A stretch of 37,355 bases of DNA from a virus. The stretch is from positions 1-37,355 of IMG/VR virus record IMGVR_UViG_3300043119_000092; one strand, given 5' to 3'. Positions 1 to 6,289 of the stretch are shown one piece after another. Numbering within the stretch: the first letter of the stretch is position 1; each line of letters opens with the position of its first letter. The notes under the pieces are model-generated. The model was not told where the DNA came from. It saw nothing but the letters and a program-made list of their open reading frames with translations, and searched no databases. Position numbers and translations under genes: made by a program.

Positions 1-127
1 CATTCAAAGCCCTTCGCCCTGACAATTTCAGTCTCTGTGGCCTTGGGATTCTCTTTGAGTACTTTGAAGAAATTGAACAATCATGCGGTGAGGAGACGGA
101 GTTAGATGTTATCGCCGTCTGTTGTGA
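1..127. repeat. Terminal redundancy, left copy
   Basis: The first 127 bases are identical to bases 37229-37355. Joining the ends through this overlap restores one open reading frame without a break. A length of exactly 127 is a common assembler k-mer size, so this is most simply an assembly overlap showing a circular or circularly permuted genome, not a biological terminal repeat. The unique genome is then 37,228 bp. Confidence 0.95.
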
Positions 128-290
128 ATTCTCAGAGGGTACTTGGCAGTCTATCGCCTCTGATTACTCAATCGAGATTGACGAAAACGAGTCAGATGAT
201 GAACAAGAGGCCGCCGTATTGGATTACTTAGCAGATGAGGGCGTGCTCATTGGTAACACCACGTATTCCATCGTATACCGTCAATTCTAA
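1..290 (+). CDS. Conserved small phage protein, C-terminal part (gene spans the window ends)
   Basis: This is the 3' part of a gene whose ATG is at 37192. Codons run in frame from base 3 to the TAA at 288-290. The joined product is 108 aa, acidic, with the core GLGILFEYFEEIEQ followed by ELDVIAVCCEF. I recognise that core from small uncharacterised proteins found in many phages and some bacteria; its function is not known to me. The C-terminal third (SIEIDENESDDEQEAA) is strongly acidic. It is the fourth gene of the early cluster that starts at 36602. Confidence 0.85.
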   Translation, partial: FKALRPDNFSLCGLGILFEYFEEIEQSCGEETELDVIAVCCEFSEGTWQSIASDYSIEIDENESDDEQEAAVLDYLADEGVLIGNTTYSIVYRQF

Positions 291-300
291 GGGGCTGACA

Positions 301-510
301 ATGATGAAAACACTACACACCTCAAAGCATTATCTCGCCTACAATCACGAAAAGGCAGGGTTGATCGTTCAATCGACACGCAAGAATGGCGGGGTCAATC
401 TTAGGCCTGACCATGTGCAATATCACGCCTATGTTGACGCCTTATCAACGGCCATTGACACTCAAGAGGGTGATGCTCTTTGCCGTGCTCTCTTATCAAC
501 CACTCACTGA
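301..510 (+). CDS. Hypothetical early protein, 69 aa
   Basis: The frame is open further upstream, but I chose the ATG at 301. It lies ten bases after the previous stop, behind a GGGG-containing leader like those of the other early genes; ATG 304 is also possible. The product is small, basic and histidine-rich (HTSKHYLAYNHEK) with no recognisable domain. Position suggests an early host-interaction gene, which is inference only. Confidence 0.6.
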   Translation: MMKTLHTSKHYLAYNHEKAGLIVQSTRKNGGVNLRPDHVQYHAYVDALSTAIDTQEGDALCRALLSTTH

Positions 511-521
511 GAGGTCTAATC

Positions 522-767
522 ATGTTAAATAATCGTGAATTTCTTAACTTGGAGCGCCGATTGTGGCGAGAAGGCAATCCATTGACAGATGAGCTTCGCA
601 GCACACGGGATGAGCTGATCGGCTTACTGTCTGAGGCTAAGAAGGTAATGGAAAAGTATTCACCTATTTTAGCTAGTGAGCACAATGAGACAGACTTAGA
701 TTTTTATCTCGAATGGGATAACTTCGGGGATAAATTGGACAATTTAACTTATGACTTGGGAGAATGA
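522..767 (+). CDS. Hypothetical protein, 81 aa, helical
   Basis: The start is ATG 522, preceded by GAGAGG; a longer in-frame start at 480 would run through the previous gene. The product is charged and mostly helix-forming (LERRLWREGNPL, then SEAKKVMEKYS), with an acidic C-terminal half rich in Asp and aromatic residues. It has no membrane segment or cysteine motif. I do not recognise the family. Confidence 0.6.
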   Translation: MLNNREFLNLERRLWREGNPLTDELRSTRDELIGLLSEAKKVMEKYSPILASEHNETDLDFYLEWDNFGDKLDNLTYDLGE

Positions 768-771
768 GATA

Positions 772-942
772 ATGAAAACCTTTAAAGTTTTAGCATGTAT
801 GACAACTACATTAATATGCGAAATTGAGGCAGATAATGAAAAACAAGCATGGATGATCGCTAAAAACATGGATGGAGGCAGTTTTACCGCTTTACCCGAT
901 GTTTTGTGGGACATTGCCGATGTGTCGGAGATAGAAGAATGA
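772..942 (+). CDS. Hypothetical protein, 56 aa
   Basis: The start is ATG 772 behind a GGGAGAATGAG ribosome-binding site. The frame extends back to 751, but that start overlaps the previous gene and has no binding site. The pattern MKTFKVLACMTTTLICEIEADNEKQAW resembles small phage proteins with a beta-beta-alpha start, in which EAxNEKEA repeats are common. Function unknown. Confidence 0.6.
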   Translation: MKTFKVLACMTTTLICEIEADNEKQAWMIAKNMDGGSFTALPDVLWDIADVSEIEE

Positions 943-998
943 TAATGATTATCATTGGCTACTTTGTCGATTACATCATTGCGGAGGACTTATGGTGA
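939..998 (+). CDS. Possible 19-aa hydrophobic leader peptide
   Basis: This mini-ORF overlaps the previous stop (ATGATAATG) and reads MIMIIIGYFVDYIIAEDLW. It ends seven bases inside the next gene. It has no clear ribosome-binding site of its own, so it could be translated only by coupling. It may be a chance frame; its interest is that its stop overlaps the start of the next gene. Confidence 0.2.
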   Translation: MIMIIIGYFVDYIIAEDLW

Positions 999-1138
999 AT
1001 GTAATGAACGTTGTGAAAATACAACACTATACGTGGCCTTTTCCGACTGAGGATAACCCTTTGACACCTTGGACACCTGAGGATCATAAGAAATGGTTAG
1101 AGGATAGACTTAAGGATGTGCCTGAGAGCCCTTTGTAA
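992..1138 (+). CDS. Hypothetical protein, 48 aa
   Basis: This short gene starts at ATG 992 behind a near-perfect GGAGG (GCGGAGGACTT), which is the main support. The product is MVNVMNVVKIQHYTWPFP followed by a proline- and tryptophan-rich acidic stretch (TPWTPEDHKKWLEDRL). No family recognised. The strong binding site and tight packing make a real gene likely despite its size. Confidence 0.6.
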   Translation: MVNVMNVVKIQHYTWPFPTEDNPLTPWTPEDHKKWLEDRLKDVPESPL

Positions 1139-1166
1139 GTTTCGTGTAAGGTTCGTATGCTAAAGT

Positions 1167-1194
1167 CTTACCTTTATAGCTTTATAAGGGTAAG
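1167..1194 (+). promoter_or_regulatory. Hairpin burying the ribosome-binding site of the HNH gene
   Basis: Arms CTTACCTTTATA (1167-1178) and TATAAGGGTAAG (1183-1194) pair over 12 positions (one G-U) around a 4-nt loop. The right arm contains AAGGG, the only ribosome-binding site for the HNH start at 1197. In the transcript the site would be hidden. Hairpins that hide the binding site are well documented for T4 homing endonuclease genes; applying that here is inference. Confidence 0.7.
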
Positions 1195-1196
1195 TT

Positions 1197-1697
1197 ATGG
1201 CTACACGCAAGCACAGACAAGATTTAATAAAAATGCACCATCACAAATATACTCGACACTATACGACAGAGGGCTATTATTGCTTTTACTGCGGTGATCC
1301 TGCCGAGGGGCTAGATCATGTGCCGCCGATTAGCTTAATTGACGCTATGCCGTACAAAAAGAGGAAACAAGACAGGATTCCTGCCGTAACTGTGGCTTGC
1401 TGTCAGGAATGTAACTCTGCCTTGTCAAGTCGAAGGCTTGCAACTGTGGATGATCGTTTGATGTTTCTAGAATCGTACTATGACGCAAAGTTTAAACAAC
1501 AAAACGCCATGTGGACAGAAGAAGAAATCAACGAGTTAGGTTTTTCCCTACAAAAGAGCGTTAGAGCACGACAGGAGAAGCTTCAACGATACATCCATAA
1601 AATCCGAGCAATTCAACGCCGACACATCATGGTTGAGACACATCCGACCTTTGAAGTGAATCCGACAGAGGAAGAAAAGCTCAAAAGTAGCGTTTAA
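1197..1697 (+). CDS. HNH-type endonuclease, 166 aa
   Basis: A basic N-terminus is followed by CFYCG (about residues 29-33), then GLDHVPP with the HNH-type histidine, and CCQECN about 35 residues later. Together these form a zinc-ribbon HNH core. The C-terminal half is basic and helical, probably for DNA contact. The family cleaves DNA; free-standing phage members are usually homing endonucleases, though some act in packaging. This one lies among small accessory genes far from the terminase, which favours homing. It starts with ATG directly after a hairpin that hides its ribosome-binding site. Confidence 0.8.
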   Translation: MATRKHRQDLIKMHHHKYTRHYTTEGYYCFYCGDPAEGLDHVPPISLIDAMPYKKRKQDRIPAVTVACCQECNSALSSRRLATVDDRLMFLESYYDAKFKQQNAMWTEEEINELGFSLQKSVRARQEKLQRYIHKIRAIQRRHIMVETHPTFEVNPTEEEKLKSSV

Positions 1698-1767
1698 AAC
1701 GATTTAAACCTACCTAGAAGCGTTTTTGTACCTACCAACCAATTCCGCAACACCCTAAGGATAGAAA

Positions 1768-2055
1768 ATGCATTGTAGCTGCTGTGATCGTTTACTGACT
1801 GAGTTTGAATCTACTCGTCGTAATGCCAACACTTTTCAGTTTATTGACCTTTGCAAGGTCTGTTTTGAAGATGTTAAGCCGTATGTGCCTACCATTGACA
1901 GAAAAGACCTCATTAGCGAGGCTGATCTAGATGTTGATGATGATGAGGCTGATCTGGAAGACTTGTCGTACACAGGGGTTTCCCTAGAAGACATTGATGT
2001 ACTATATAGCTATGTAGTAGACTCTAATGACTCTAGAGATGACTATGAAGTTTAA
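1768..2055 (+). CDS. Small zinc-finger protein with acidic tail, 95 aa
   Basis: The N-terminus has two cysteine knuckles, CSCC at residues 3-6 and CKVC at about 30-33, suggesting a zinc ribbon. The next 60 residues are very acidic (DLDVDDDEADLEDL). This MHCSCCDR-type protein recurs in T7-like phages, function unknown to me. An acidic tail could mimic DNA or bind a basic partner, which is speculation. A start at ATG 1768 is supported by AAGGAT seven bases upstream. Confidence 0.75.
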   Translation: MHCSCCDRLLTEFESTRRNANTFQFIDLCKVCFEDVKPYVPTIDRKDLISEADLDVDDDEADLEDLSYTGVSLEDIDVLYSYVVDSNDSRDDYEV

Positions 2056-2084
2056 GAACTTCTATGTTAATACACTATTTATAT

Positions 2085-2110
2085 ACTACATAAGAAGAAT
2101 ACTATGTAGT
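2085..2110. promoter_or_regulatory. Inverted repeat ACTACATA / TATGTAGT
   Basis: Perfect 8-bp arms (2085-2092 and 2103-2110) lie 10 nt apart in the AT-rich 77-bp gap before the gene at 2133. The arms resemble the ACTAC/GTAGT and CTATGT elements near the leftward promoters and in the control region. It may be an operator or a weak hairpin. I do not see a convincing -35 here. Confidence 0.4.
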
Positions 2111-2132
2111 CTTAAAAGACAAAGGGGGTATT

Positions 2133-2315
2133 ATGGGAAAAATGAAAGCATTGTTAATTGACAAAGAACCAGAAGACAATCAGGAATTTGAGGAAGTCAT
2201 GGAGGAAATGCACTACTTCAACACAATGAACAACTTCATGTCTTTGATTAAAGAGCATGGATGGGATAAGGTAACGTCTGATCTAAGGGCGTTGATGGGG
2301 ACTGAAACATGGTAA
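2133..2315 (+). CDS. Hypothetical acidic protein, 60 aa
   Basis: A strong AAAGGGGG precedes ATG 2133. The product is acidic at the N-terminus (DKEPEDNQEFEEVMEEM) and helical at the C-terminus (HGWDKVTSDLRALMG). No family assigned. Its last codons overlap the start of the next gene by seven bases, so the pair is probably translated together. Confidence 0.65.
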   Translation: MGKMKALLIDKEPEDNQEFEEVMEEMHYFNTMNNFMSLIKEHGWDKVTSDLRALMGTETW

Positions 2316-2509
2316 CTTTTGGAAAACACAAGGGTAAAACGATCTACTGGTTATGCAATTACGACCCAAGTTATGCTCTATGGGCTTACGATAAGGGTTT
2401 AATTGTCTTAACTGATGATGAAAAACGTATTGCAACAGAAACAAAGTTTTATCATTATATGGAAAAGGTAGCGTTTGATCTTCGACATGAAAATTGGGGA
2501 GACAGATAA
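2309..2509 (+). CDS. Exodeoxyribonuclease X-like C-terminal domain protein, 66 aa
   Basis: The opening FGKHKGKTIYWL and the following DPSYALWAYDKG match the small module found at the C-terminus of ExoX-type nucleases and as a stand-alone phage protein (FGKxKGxxxxxL...YLxW). The exonuclease domain itself is absent, so no catalysis is expected. The module is thought to bind nucleic acid or a partner. It overlaps the preceding gene. Confidence 0.65.
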   Translation: MVTFGKHKGKTIYWLCNYDPSYALWAYDKGLIVLTDDEKRIATETKFYHYMEKVAFDLRHENWGDR

Positions 2510-2510
2510 G

Positions 2511-2567
2511 ATGGTTATATCATTATTTGTTTTTGTCTTAACTTTAATAAAAGTCTCGTTGAAATGA
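2511..2567 (+). CDS. Possible 18-aa membrane mini-protein
   Basis: ATG 2511 follows the previous stop immediately and has GGGAGAC upstream. The product, MVISLFVFVLTLIKVSLK, is a single hydrophobic stretch ending in two lysines, typical of a minimal membrane peptide. Too short for confidence without expression data. Confidence 0.3.
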   Translation: MVISLFVFVLTLIKVSLK

Positions 2568-2590
2568 GACGTAGGTGTCACTTAAGTGAC
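2553..2590. promoter_or_regulatory. Two adjacent hairpins before the gene at 2607
   Basis: The first is GTCTCGT / ATGAGAC (2553-2559, 2564-2570, loop TGAA). The second is the perfect 14-bp palindrome GTCACTTAAGTGAC (2577-2590). They lie between a possible mini-ORF and the next gene, with no U-tract after them, so they are not typical terminators. An operator, processing site or translational element is possible. Confidence 0.45.
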
Positions 2591-2606
2591 AGTAAGGTGT
2601 GTGTCC

Positions 2607-2777
2607 ATGATTTACAAAACAATTTTAGCGCCTAATGCACCGTGGCCTAGCTATGAAAAGAAGGTAGCACCGAAGCCAGAGCCAAAGGTACGGTCAAAGC
2701 CTAGTAACACTGATGCTCGGTTTGAGGCGTGGCTGTTAACAATTAAGCCAGTAGGCGTAAAGGGGGTTAAACAATGA
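2607..2777 (+). CDS. Hypothetical proline- and lysine-rich protein, 56 aa
   Basis: ATG 2607 with AAGGTG upstream is preferred over GTG 2586, which lies inside the palindrome. The product begins MIYKTILAPNAPWPSYEKK and has a low-complexity middle (APKPEPKVRSKPS), then a short helical end (DARFEAWLLTIK). Function unknown. Its stop overlaps the start of the next gene. Confidence 0.55.
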   Translation: MIYKTILAPNAPWPSYEKKVAPKPEPKVRSKPSNTDARFEAWLLTIKPVGVKGVKQ

Positions 2778-2938
2778 CTGAACAAGAACGTGAACTAGAC
2801 TTCATGGTGGGTGAATTAGAGCTTGAAAACAAGCTCATGAGGGCTCGTAATGCCCGTCTTACTGCTGAGGTGGCAGTGTTGACTGAAATGGTGGAAGTAC
2901 TGTCTGATAGGATTAATCAACTGGAGGCCAAGCAATGA
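2774..2938 (+). CDS. Coiled-coil protein, 54 aa
   Basis: ATG 2774 overlaps the previous stop (ACAATGACTG), with AGGGGG upstream. The product is one long heptad-like helix, MTEQERELDFMVGELELENK onward to INQLEAKQ, rich in Glu and Leu. It overlaps the next gene by ATGA. A dimerising coiled coil is likely; its partner is unknown. Confidence 0.65.
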   Translation: MTEQERELDFMVGELELENKLMRARNARLTAEVAVLTEMVEVLSDRINQLEAKQ

Positions 2939-3543
2939 GTAAAAACGATAGTGTAGAAGCAATGAAGCTGGCGCTTGAGGCGTTGAAAAACTCTGTTGAT
3001 TCGGTTTCAAATGAAGCCAGAGAAGCTGAGTCTTTGTACGGGAAATACCCATCAAGGCTTGCAAGGATTCACGGTCTTGTGGCATTGGAAGTGGCGCATC
3101 AAACAGCCATCAAAGCCCTAGAAGAAACCTTGTTAAAGCTAGATCGACAAGTTGTTAATCTTCAATGTGCCCACTGTCAAGTAACGATAGACACGCTAAA
3201 TGACAAAGTGATGAGTTTGTTAGCTAAGCAAAGCGGTAGCGTAGAGCAGGGTGAGCCTGTGGCGTGGTTAGAAGGTGAAACAATTTATTGGAAAGAAGAT
3301 CAAGGTTTAAATGATTGGATTCGCGCAAATGGAACGCCTCTCTACACCACACCATATGTCCCAGAGGGACGGCAACCAATAGGCTTTGCGGTAATGGAAC
3401 GACCTTGGATTGAGCTGACGGATGAAGAGGTTCTTCAAGTCCGCGATGACACGACACTTGACTTGAGGAGTCACTTGGATTTTTACAGAGCTTGTGAAGC
3501 CAAACGCAAGGCTAAGAATGAGCGATTGGAGAACAATACATGA
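2935..3543 (+). CDS. Conserved phage protein with EPVAWL...PLYTTP motif, 202 aa
   Basis: The N-terminal half is helical, with LALEALKNS near residue 12, an ALEVAHQTAIKALEE stretch and a coiled coil. The C-terminal half carries EPVAWLEG and TPLYTTP. This pair of motifs recurs in many uncharacterised phage proteins of siphoviruses and podoviruses. I know no confirmed activity. The gene sits in a run of one-to-four-base overlaps between 2774 and 4005. Confidence 0.7.
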   Translation: MSKNDSVEAMKLALEALKNSVDSVSNEAREAESLYGKYPSRLARIHGLVALEVAHQTAIKALEETLLKLDRQVVNLQCAHCQVTIDTLNDKVMSLLAKQSGSVEQGEPVAWLEGETIYWKEDQGLNDWIRANGTPLYTTPYVPEGRQPIGFAVMERPWIELTDEEVLQVRDDTTLDLRSHLDFYRACEAKRKAKNERLENNT

Positions 3544-3689
3544 TTAATGACGAAGATGAACAACATGAATGTAGCGAGGATGAATGGACTTGTGATATGT
3601 GTGGTGGCCCTATGTATCGACAAGCTCATTGGAACTACGCTCAGTGTGACGACTGTGGTGCTAGACAGGAGCTAGAAGATGACATTTAA
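3540..3689 (+). CDS. Small zinc-ribbon protein, 49 aa
   Basis: ATG 3540 overlaps the preceding stop. Two cysteine pairs, CDMCGGP and CDDCGA, are spaced 12 residues apart and form a classic zinc ribbon, with acidic flanks. Its last bases overlap the next gene. It is likely a nucleic-acid or protein-binding adaptor; function unknown. Confidence 0.7.
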   Translation: MINDEDEQHECSEDEWTCDMCGGPMYRQAHWNYAQCDDCGARQELEDDI

Positions 3690-4005
3690 GATGACACCAG
3701 AGATCATTGAGATGGCACAAGAGATTGCAGCGCAATACAGTAAATCCGAGCGTTACCAAACTTGGACACACGACTTCATGATGCAGCGTTTGATGCACTT
3801 AGTAACTGTCAGTGCAGCAGCAGAGCGTGAGGAATTTGCTGTTCATGCTGTTGACATTGCAAGACGAGCTATTGCTAAAGAGCGTGAGGCGTGTGCAAAG
3901 GTTTGTGAAGCGCAAGAAGATGACGGCGGTGAGTGGGACATTCAACAACAATGCGCCAACACAATCCGAGCACGTGGGGAACCCACATCAAGAGGTGAAG
4001 CATGA
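3679..4005 (+). CDS. Conserved phage protein with AKEREACAKVCE motif, 108 aa
   Basis: A helical protein carrying AKEREACAKVCEA and, near the end, CANTIRARGE, a pair seen in many small phage proteins of unknown function. ATG 3679 has AGGAG upstream; ATG 3691 is an alternative. The gene at 5606 is a shorter relative with the same two motifs. The two flank the primase-helicase. Confidence 0.7.
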   Translation: MTFKMTPEIIEMAQEIAAQYSKSERYQTWTHDFMMQRLMHLVTVSAAAEREEFAVHAVDIARRAIAKEREACAKVCEAQEDDGGEWDIQQQCANTIRARGEPTSRGEA

Positions 4006-5609
4006 GTAATCTCAAAGTAGCTTCTAAGTTCATTAAGCACGTACAGTGTGAGAATCCTGAGTGTGGCTCAAGTGACGCTAATTCTCTCTACGATGATGGA
4101 CACCAGTACTGCTTCGCATGTAATTCCTACGTCAATGGGTCAGGAGATGAGCCTGTGGTACAAAAACAACAAGTAAAGGTATTTCAGATGAAAACAACAG
4201 GGGAAGTTAAAGCTATCGTGGACAGAGGTATCTCACGAGAGACCTGTGAGTACTTCGGTGTCACACAGGAGACAGGTAAGCACTTCTATCCGTACTACGA
4301 TGAGACAGGTGCGAAGGTAGCTGAGAAGATCCGCTCAGTAGAGAACAAGACATTCTCCATTGCAGGGAACTTCAACAAAGCTACACTGTTTGGTCAGAAC
4401 TTGTTCCAGAAGGCAGGGAAGTACATCACCATTGTCGAGGGTGAGCTTGATGCCCTAGCTTCGTATCAGATGACAGGCAGCAAGTGGCCTACTGTGAGCA
4501 TCCGTAATGGGGCTTCAGCGGCTGTTAAAGACTGCAAGGCTCAGTATGAGTACCTAGATAGCTTCGAGTCTATCGTGATCTGTTTCGATGCCGATGAAGT
4601 TGGACAGAAGGCAGCTAAGGAAGTAGCTGAACTGTTCGGAAATAAAGTTAAGATAGTTAAACATTTAAAGGAGTGCAAAGATGCCTGTGATTACCTCATT
4701 AACGGACGAGGAAGCGATTACGTTAACCAATGGTGGAGAGCTGAGAGTTACGTACCAGATGGGATCGTCCAAGCCTCAACGCTTTGGGACAGCGTATCTA
4801 CGCCTGAGCCCGTTGCAGAAGCCTTCTACCCCTTCAAAGGACTCAACGAGCTCCTGTATGGTTTGCGACCAGCAGAGCTCATCACCGTCACAGCTGGAAG
4901 TGGTCTTGGTAAGTCCCAGTTTCTCCGTGAAATCCTCTATCGAATACTCGAAACTACAAAGTGGAATGTTGGCGGAATGTTCTTGGAGGAGTCAGTGCGA
5001 AAAACCGCAAGGTCAATTATGTCCTTACACGCAAACAAAAAACTTCATCTGCCAGACACCCCTGTTACCGAACGAGAACTGAAGGAGGCATTCGATGCTA
5101 CTCTTGGGACTAACCGTGTTTTTCTCTTTGACCATTTCGGCTCTCTTGCCATCGATAATGTTCTCAATCGAATCAGGTATATGGCGCGTGGTTGCGATTG
5201 CCGTGTGGTGTTTCTCGATCATATATCTCTCGTTGTTTCTGGTATGGACGGGAATGATGAGCGGAAGTCTATTGATGTCTTGATGACTCGTCTGCGTACA
5301 CTGGTGCAGGAGACAGGTATTACCTTGATCTGCGTATCCCACCTCAAGCGACCTAGCACTGACAAGGGACATGAAGATGGTTCATCTGTATCATTATCTC
5401 AGCTACGTGGCTCAGGTGCTATCGCTCAGTTGTCTGATGCAGTTATCACTTTGGAACGTAACTCTATGAGCACTGATCCTCTCATACGTCACACGACTAA
5501 GGTAGCAGTTGCGAAGAACAGGTACAACGGTTTAACTGGGCCAGCATGTTCTCTCGTGTACGATATGAACACAGGGCGCATGGTAGAGCTAACAGGAGTA
5601 GAAGGATGA
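4002..5609 (+). CDS. DNA primase-helicase, T7 gp4 type
   Basis: A bifunctional replisome protein of 535 aa: it makes RNA primers and unwinds the fork. The zinc-binding domain has Cys 16, 21, 37 and 40. The TOPRIM primase core shows EGELDALA (about 146-153) and FDADEVG (about 195-201). The RecA-like helicase has Walker A GSGLGKS (299-305) and Walker B VVFLDH (402-407), and a SQLRGSGAIAQLSD segment follows. T7 gp4 is 566 aa, so the length is normal. ATG 4002 overlaps the previous stop by ATGA. Two out-of-frame ORFs with good ribosome-binding sites lie inside it (4681 and 5095; see findings). Confidence 0.96.
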   Translation: MSNLKVASKFIKHVQCENPECGSSDANSLYDDGHQYCFACNSYVNGSGDEPVVQKQQVKVFQMKTTGEVKAIVDRGISRETCEYFGVTQETGKHFYPYYDETGAKVAEKIRSVENKTFSIAGNFNKATLFGQNLFQKAGKYITIVEGELDALASYQMTGSKWPTVSIRNGASAAVKDCKAQYEYLDSFESIVICFDADEVGQKAAKEVAELFGNKVKIVKHLKECKDACDYLINGRGSDYVNQWWRAESYVPDGIVQASTLWDSVSTPEPVAEAFYPFKGLNELLYGLRPAELITVTAGSGLGKSQFLREILYRILETTKWNVGGMFLEESVRKTARSIMSLHANKKLHLPDTPVTERELKEAFDATLGTNRVFLFDHFGSLAIDNVLNRIRYMARGCDCRVVFLDHISLVVSGMDGNDERKSIDVLMTRLRTLVQETGITLICVSHLKRPSTDKGHEDGSSVSLSQLRGSGAIAQLSDAVITLERNSMSTDPLIRHTTKVAVAKNRYNGLTGPACSLVYDMNTGRMVELTGVEG

Positions 5610-5857
5610 CACAAGATGAAATCATTGAGATGGCTAGACAGGCTGGTTTGACTGTCACCTATATTGGCGACCCCATTGGACTTAGCTATGCACAAATTGC
5701 TCACTTTGCCAAACTGGTGGCAGCTAAAGAACGTGAGGCGTGTGCTGTTGTCGCTGAAGACTGGTTTTGCGGTTGTGGTCGTGGGAGTTGTTCTGAAGGT
5801 GATCGAAGGGCGCATGACATTGCCGATTCAATCCGAGCAAGAGGTGAAGCATCATGA
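5606..5857 (+). CDS. Conserved phage protein, shorter relative of 3679-4005, 83 aa
   Basis: ATG 5606 overlaps the primase stop (ATGA) with GAAGGA upstream. It shares VAAKEREACAVVAED and the ending SIRARGE with the protein at 3679. It also has FCGCGRGSC, a small cysteine cluster that may bind metal. Function unknown. The next gene starts four bases before its end. Confidence 0.7.
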   Translation: MTQDEIIEMARQAGLTVTYIGDPIGLSYAQIAHFAKLVAAKEREACAVVAEDWFCGCGRGSCSEGDRRAHDIADSIRARGEAS

Positions 5858-6000
5858 TTGAGATGATCATCGTAGGTACTATCGGTATCGGCTACGCTGT
5901 TGTAGGAACGCTACAGTGGCTCAAAGGTGACATGGGTGCTGGTATCATGTGGATAGGCTATGCCTTCGCTCAAATTGGCCTCTTCCTTAACTTGAAGTGA
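5854..6000 (+). CDS. Small membrane protein with two segments, 48 aa
   Basis: ATG 5854 overlaps the previous stop, with GAGGTGAAG upstream. The product has two hydrophobic stretches, IIVGTIGIGYAVVG and IMWIGYAFAQIGLFLNL, joined by a polar turn (QWLKGDMG). It is therefore a likely inner-membrane hairpin protein. Lying within the replication genes it could be an early host-takeover or membrane-anchor factor; that is inference. Confidence 0.65.
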   Translation: MIEMIIVGTIGIGYAVVGTLQWLKGDMGAGIMWIGYAFAQIGLFLNLK

Positions 6001-6013
6001 CGCAGGAACGTAA

Positions 6014-6289
6014 ATGATCTACTATCGCTGTTACGATGCTCACGCTGAAGATAGGCGCTGGTCTGAGACAGACTACCGATGGAGAGTAGCCTTCTCTAAC
6101 GATAAGCAGAAAGTGAAGACTACAGATAAGACCTGTTATGGTTTACTGATGCGCGAAGGAAGGACTGATTGTTTGTCGTTCTATATCTATTCTTCATTGA
6201 AGCCAGTGAGAAAAGAAGATATGCCTAAGTTTTGTCGAGAAGCTTTACATGAGCATATAGCAGGTTATGAAACAGAGGAAGTAACATGA
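6014..6289 (+). CDS. Hypothetical protein, 91 aa
   Basis: Begins MIYYRCYDAHAEDRRW and is rich in Tyr, Arg and Lys, with a mixed alpha/beta look. ATG 6014 has GCAGGAACG upstream. It ends with ATGA overlapping the DNA polymerase start, so it is translationally coupled to it. No family recognised. Confidence 0.65.
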   Translation: MIYYRCYDAHAEDRRWSETDYRWRVAFSNDKQKVKTTDKTCYGLLMREGRTDCLSFYIYSSLKPVRKEDMPKFCREALHEHIAGYETEEVT

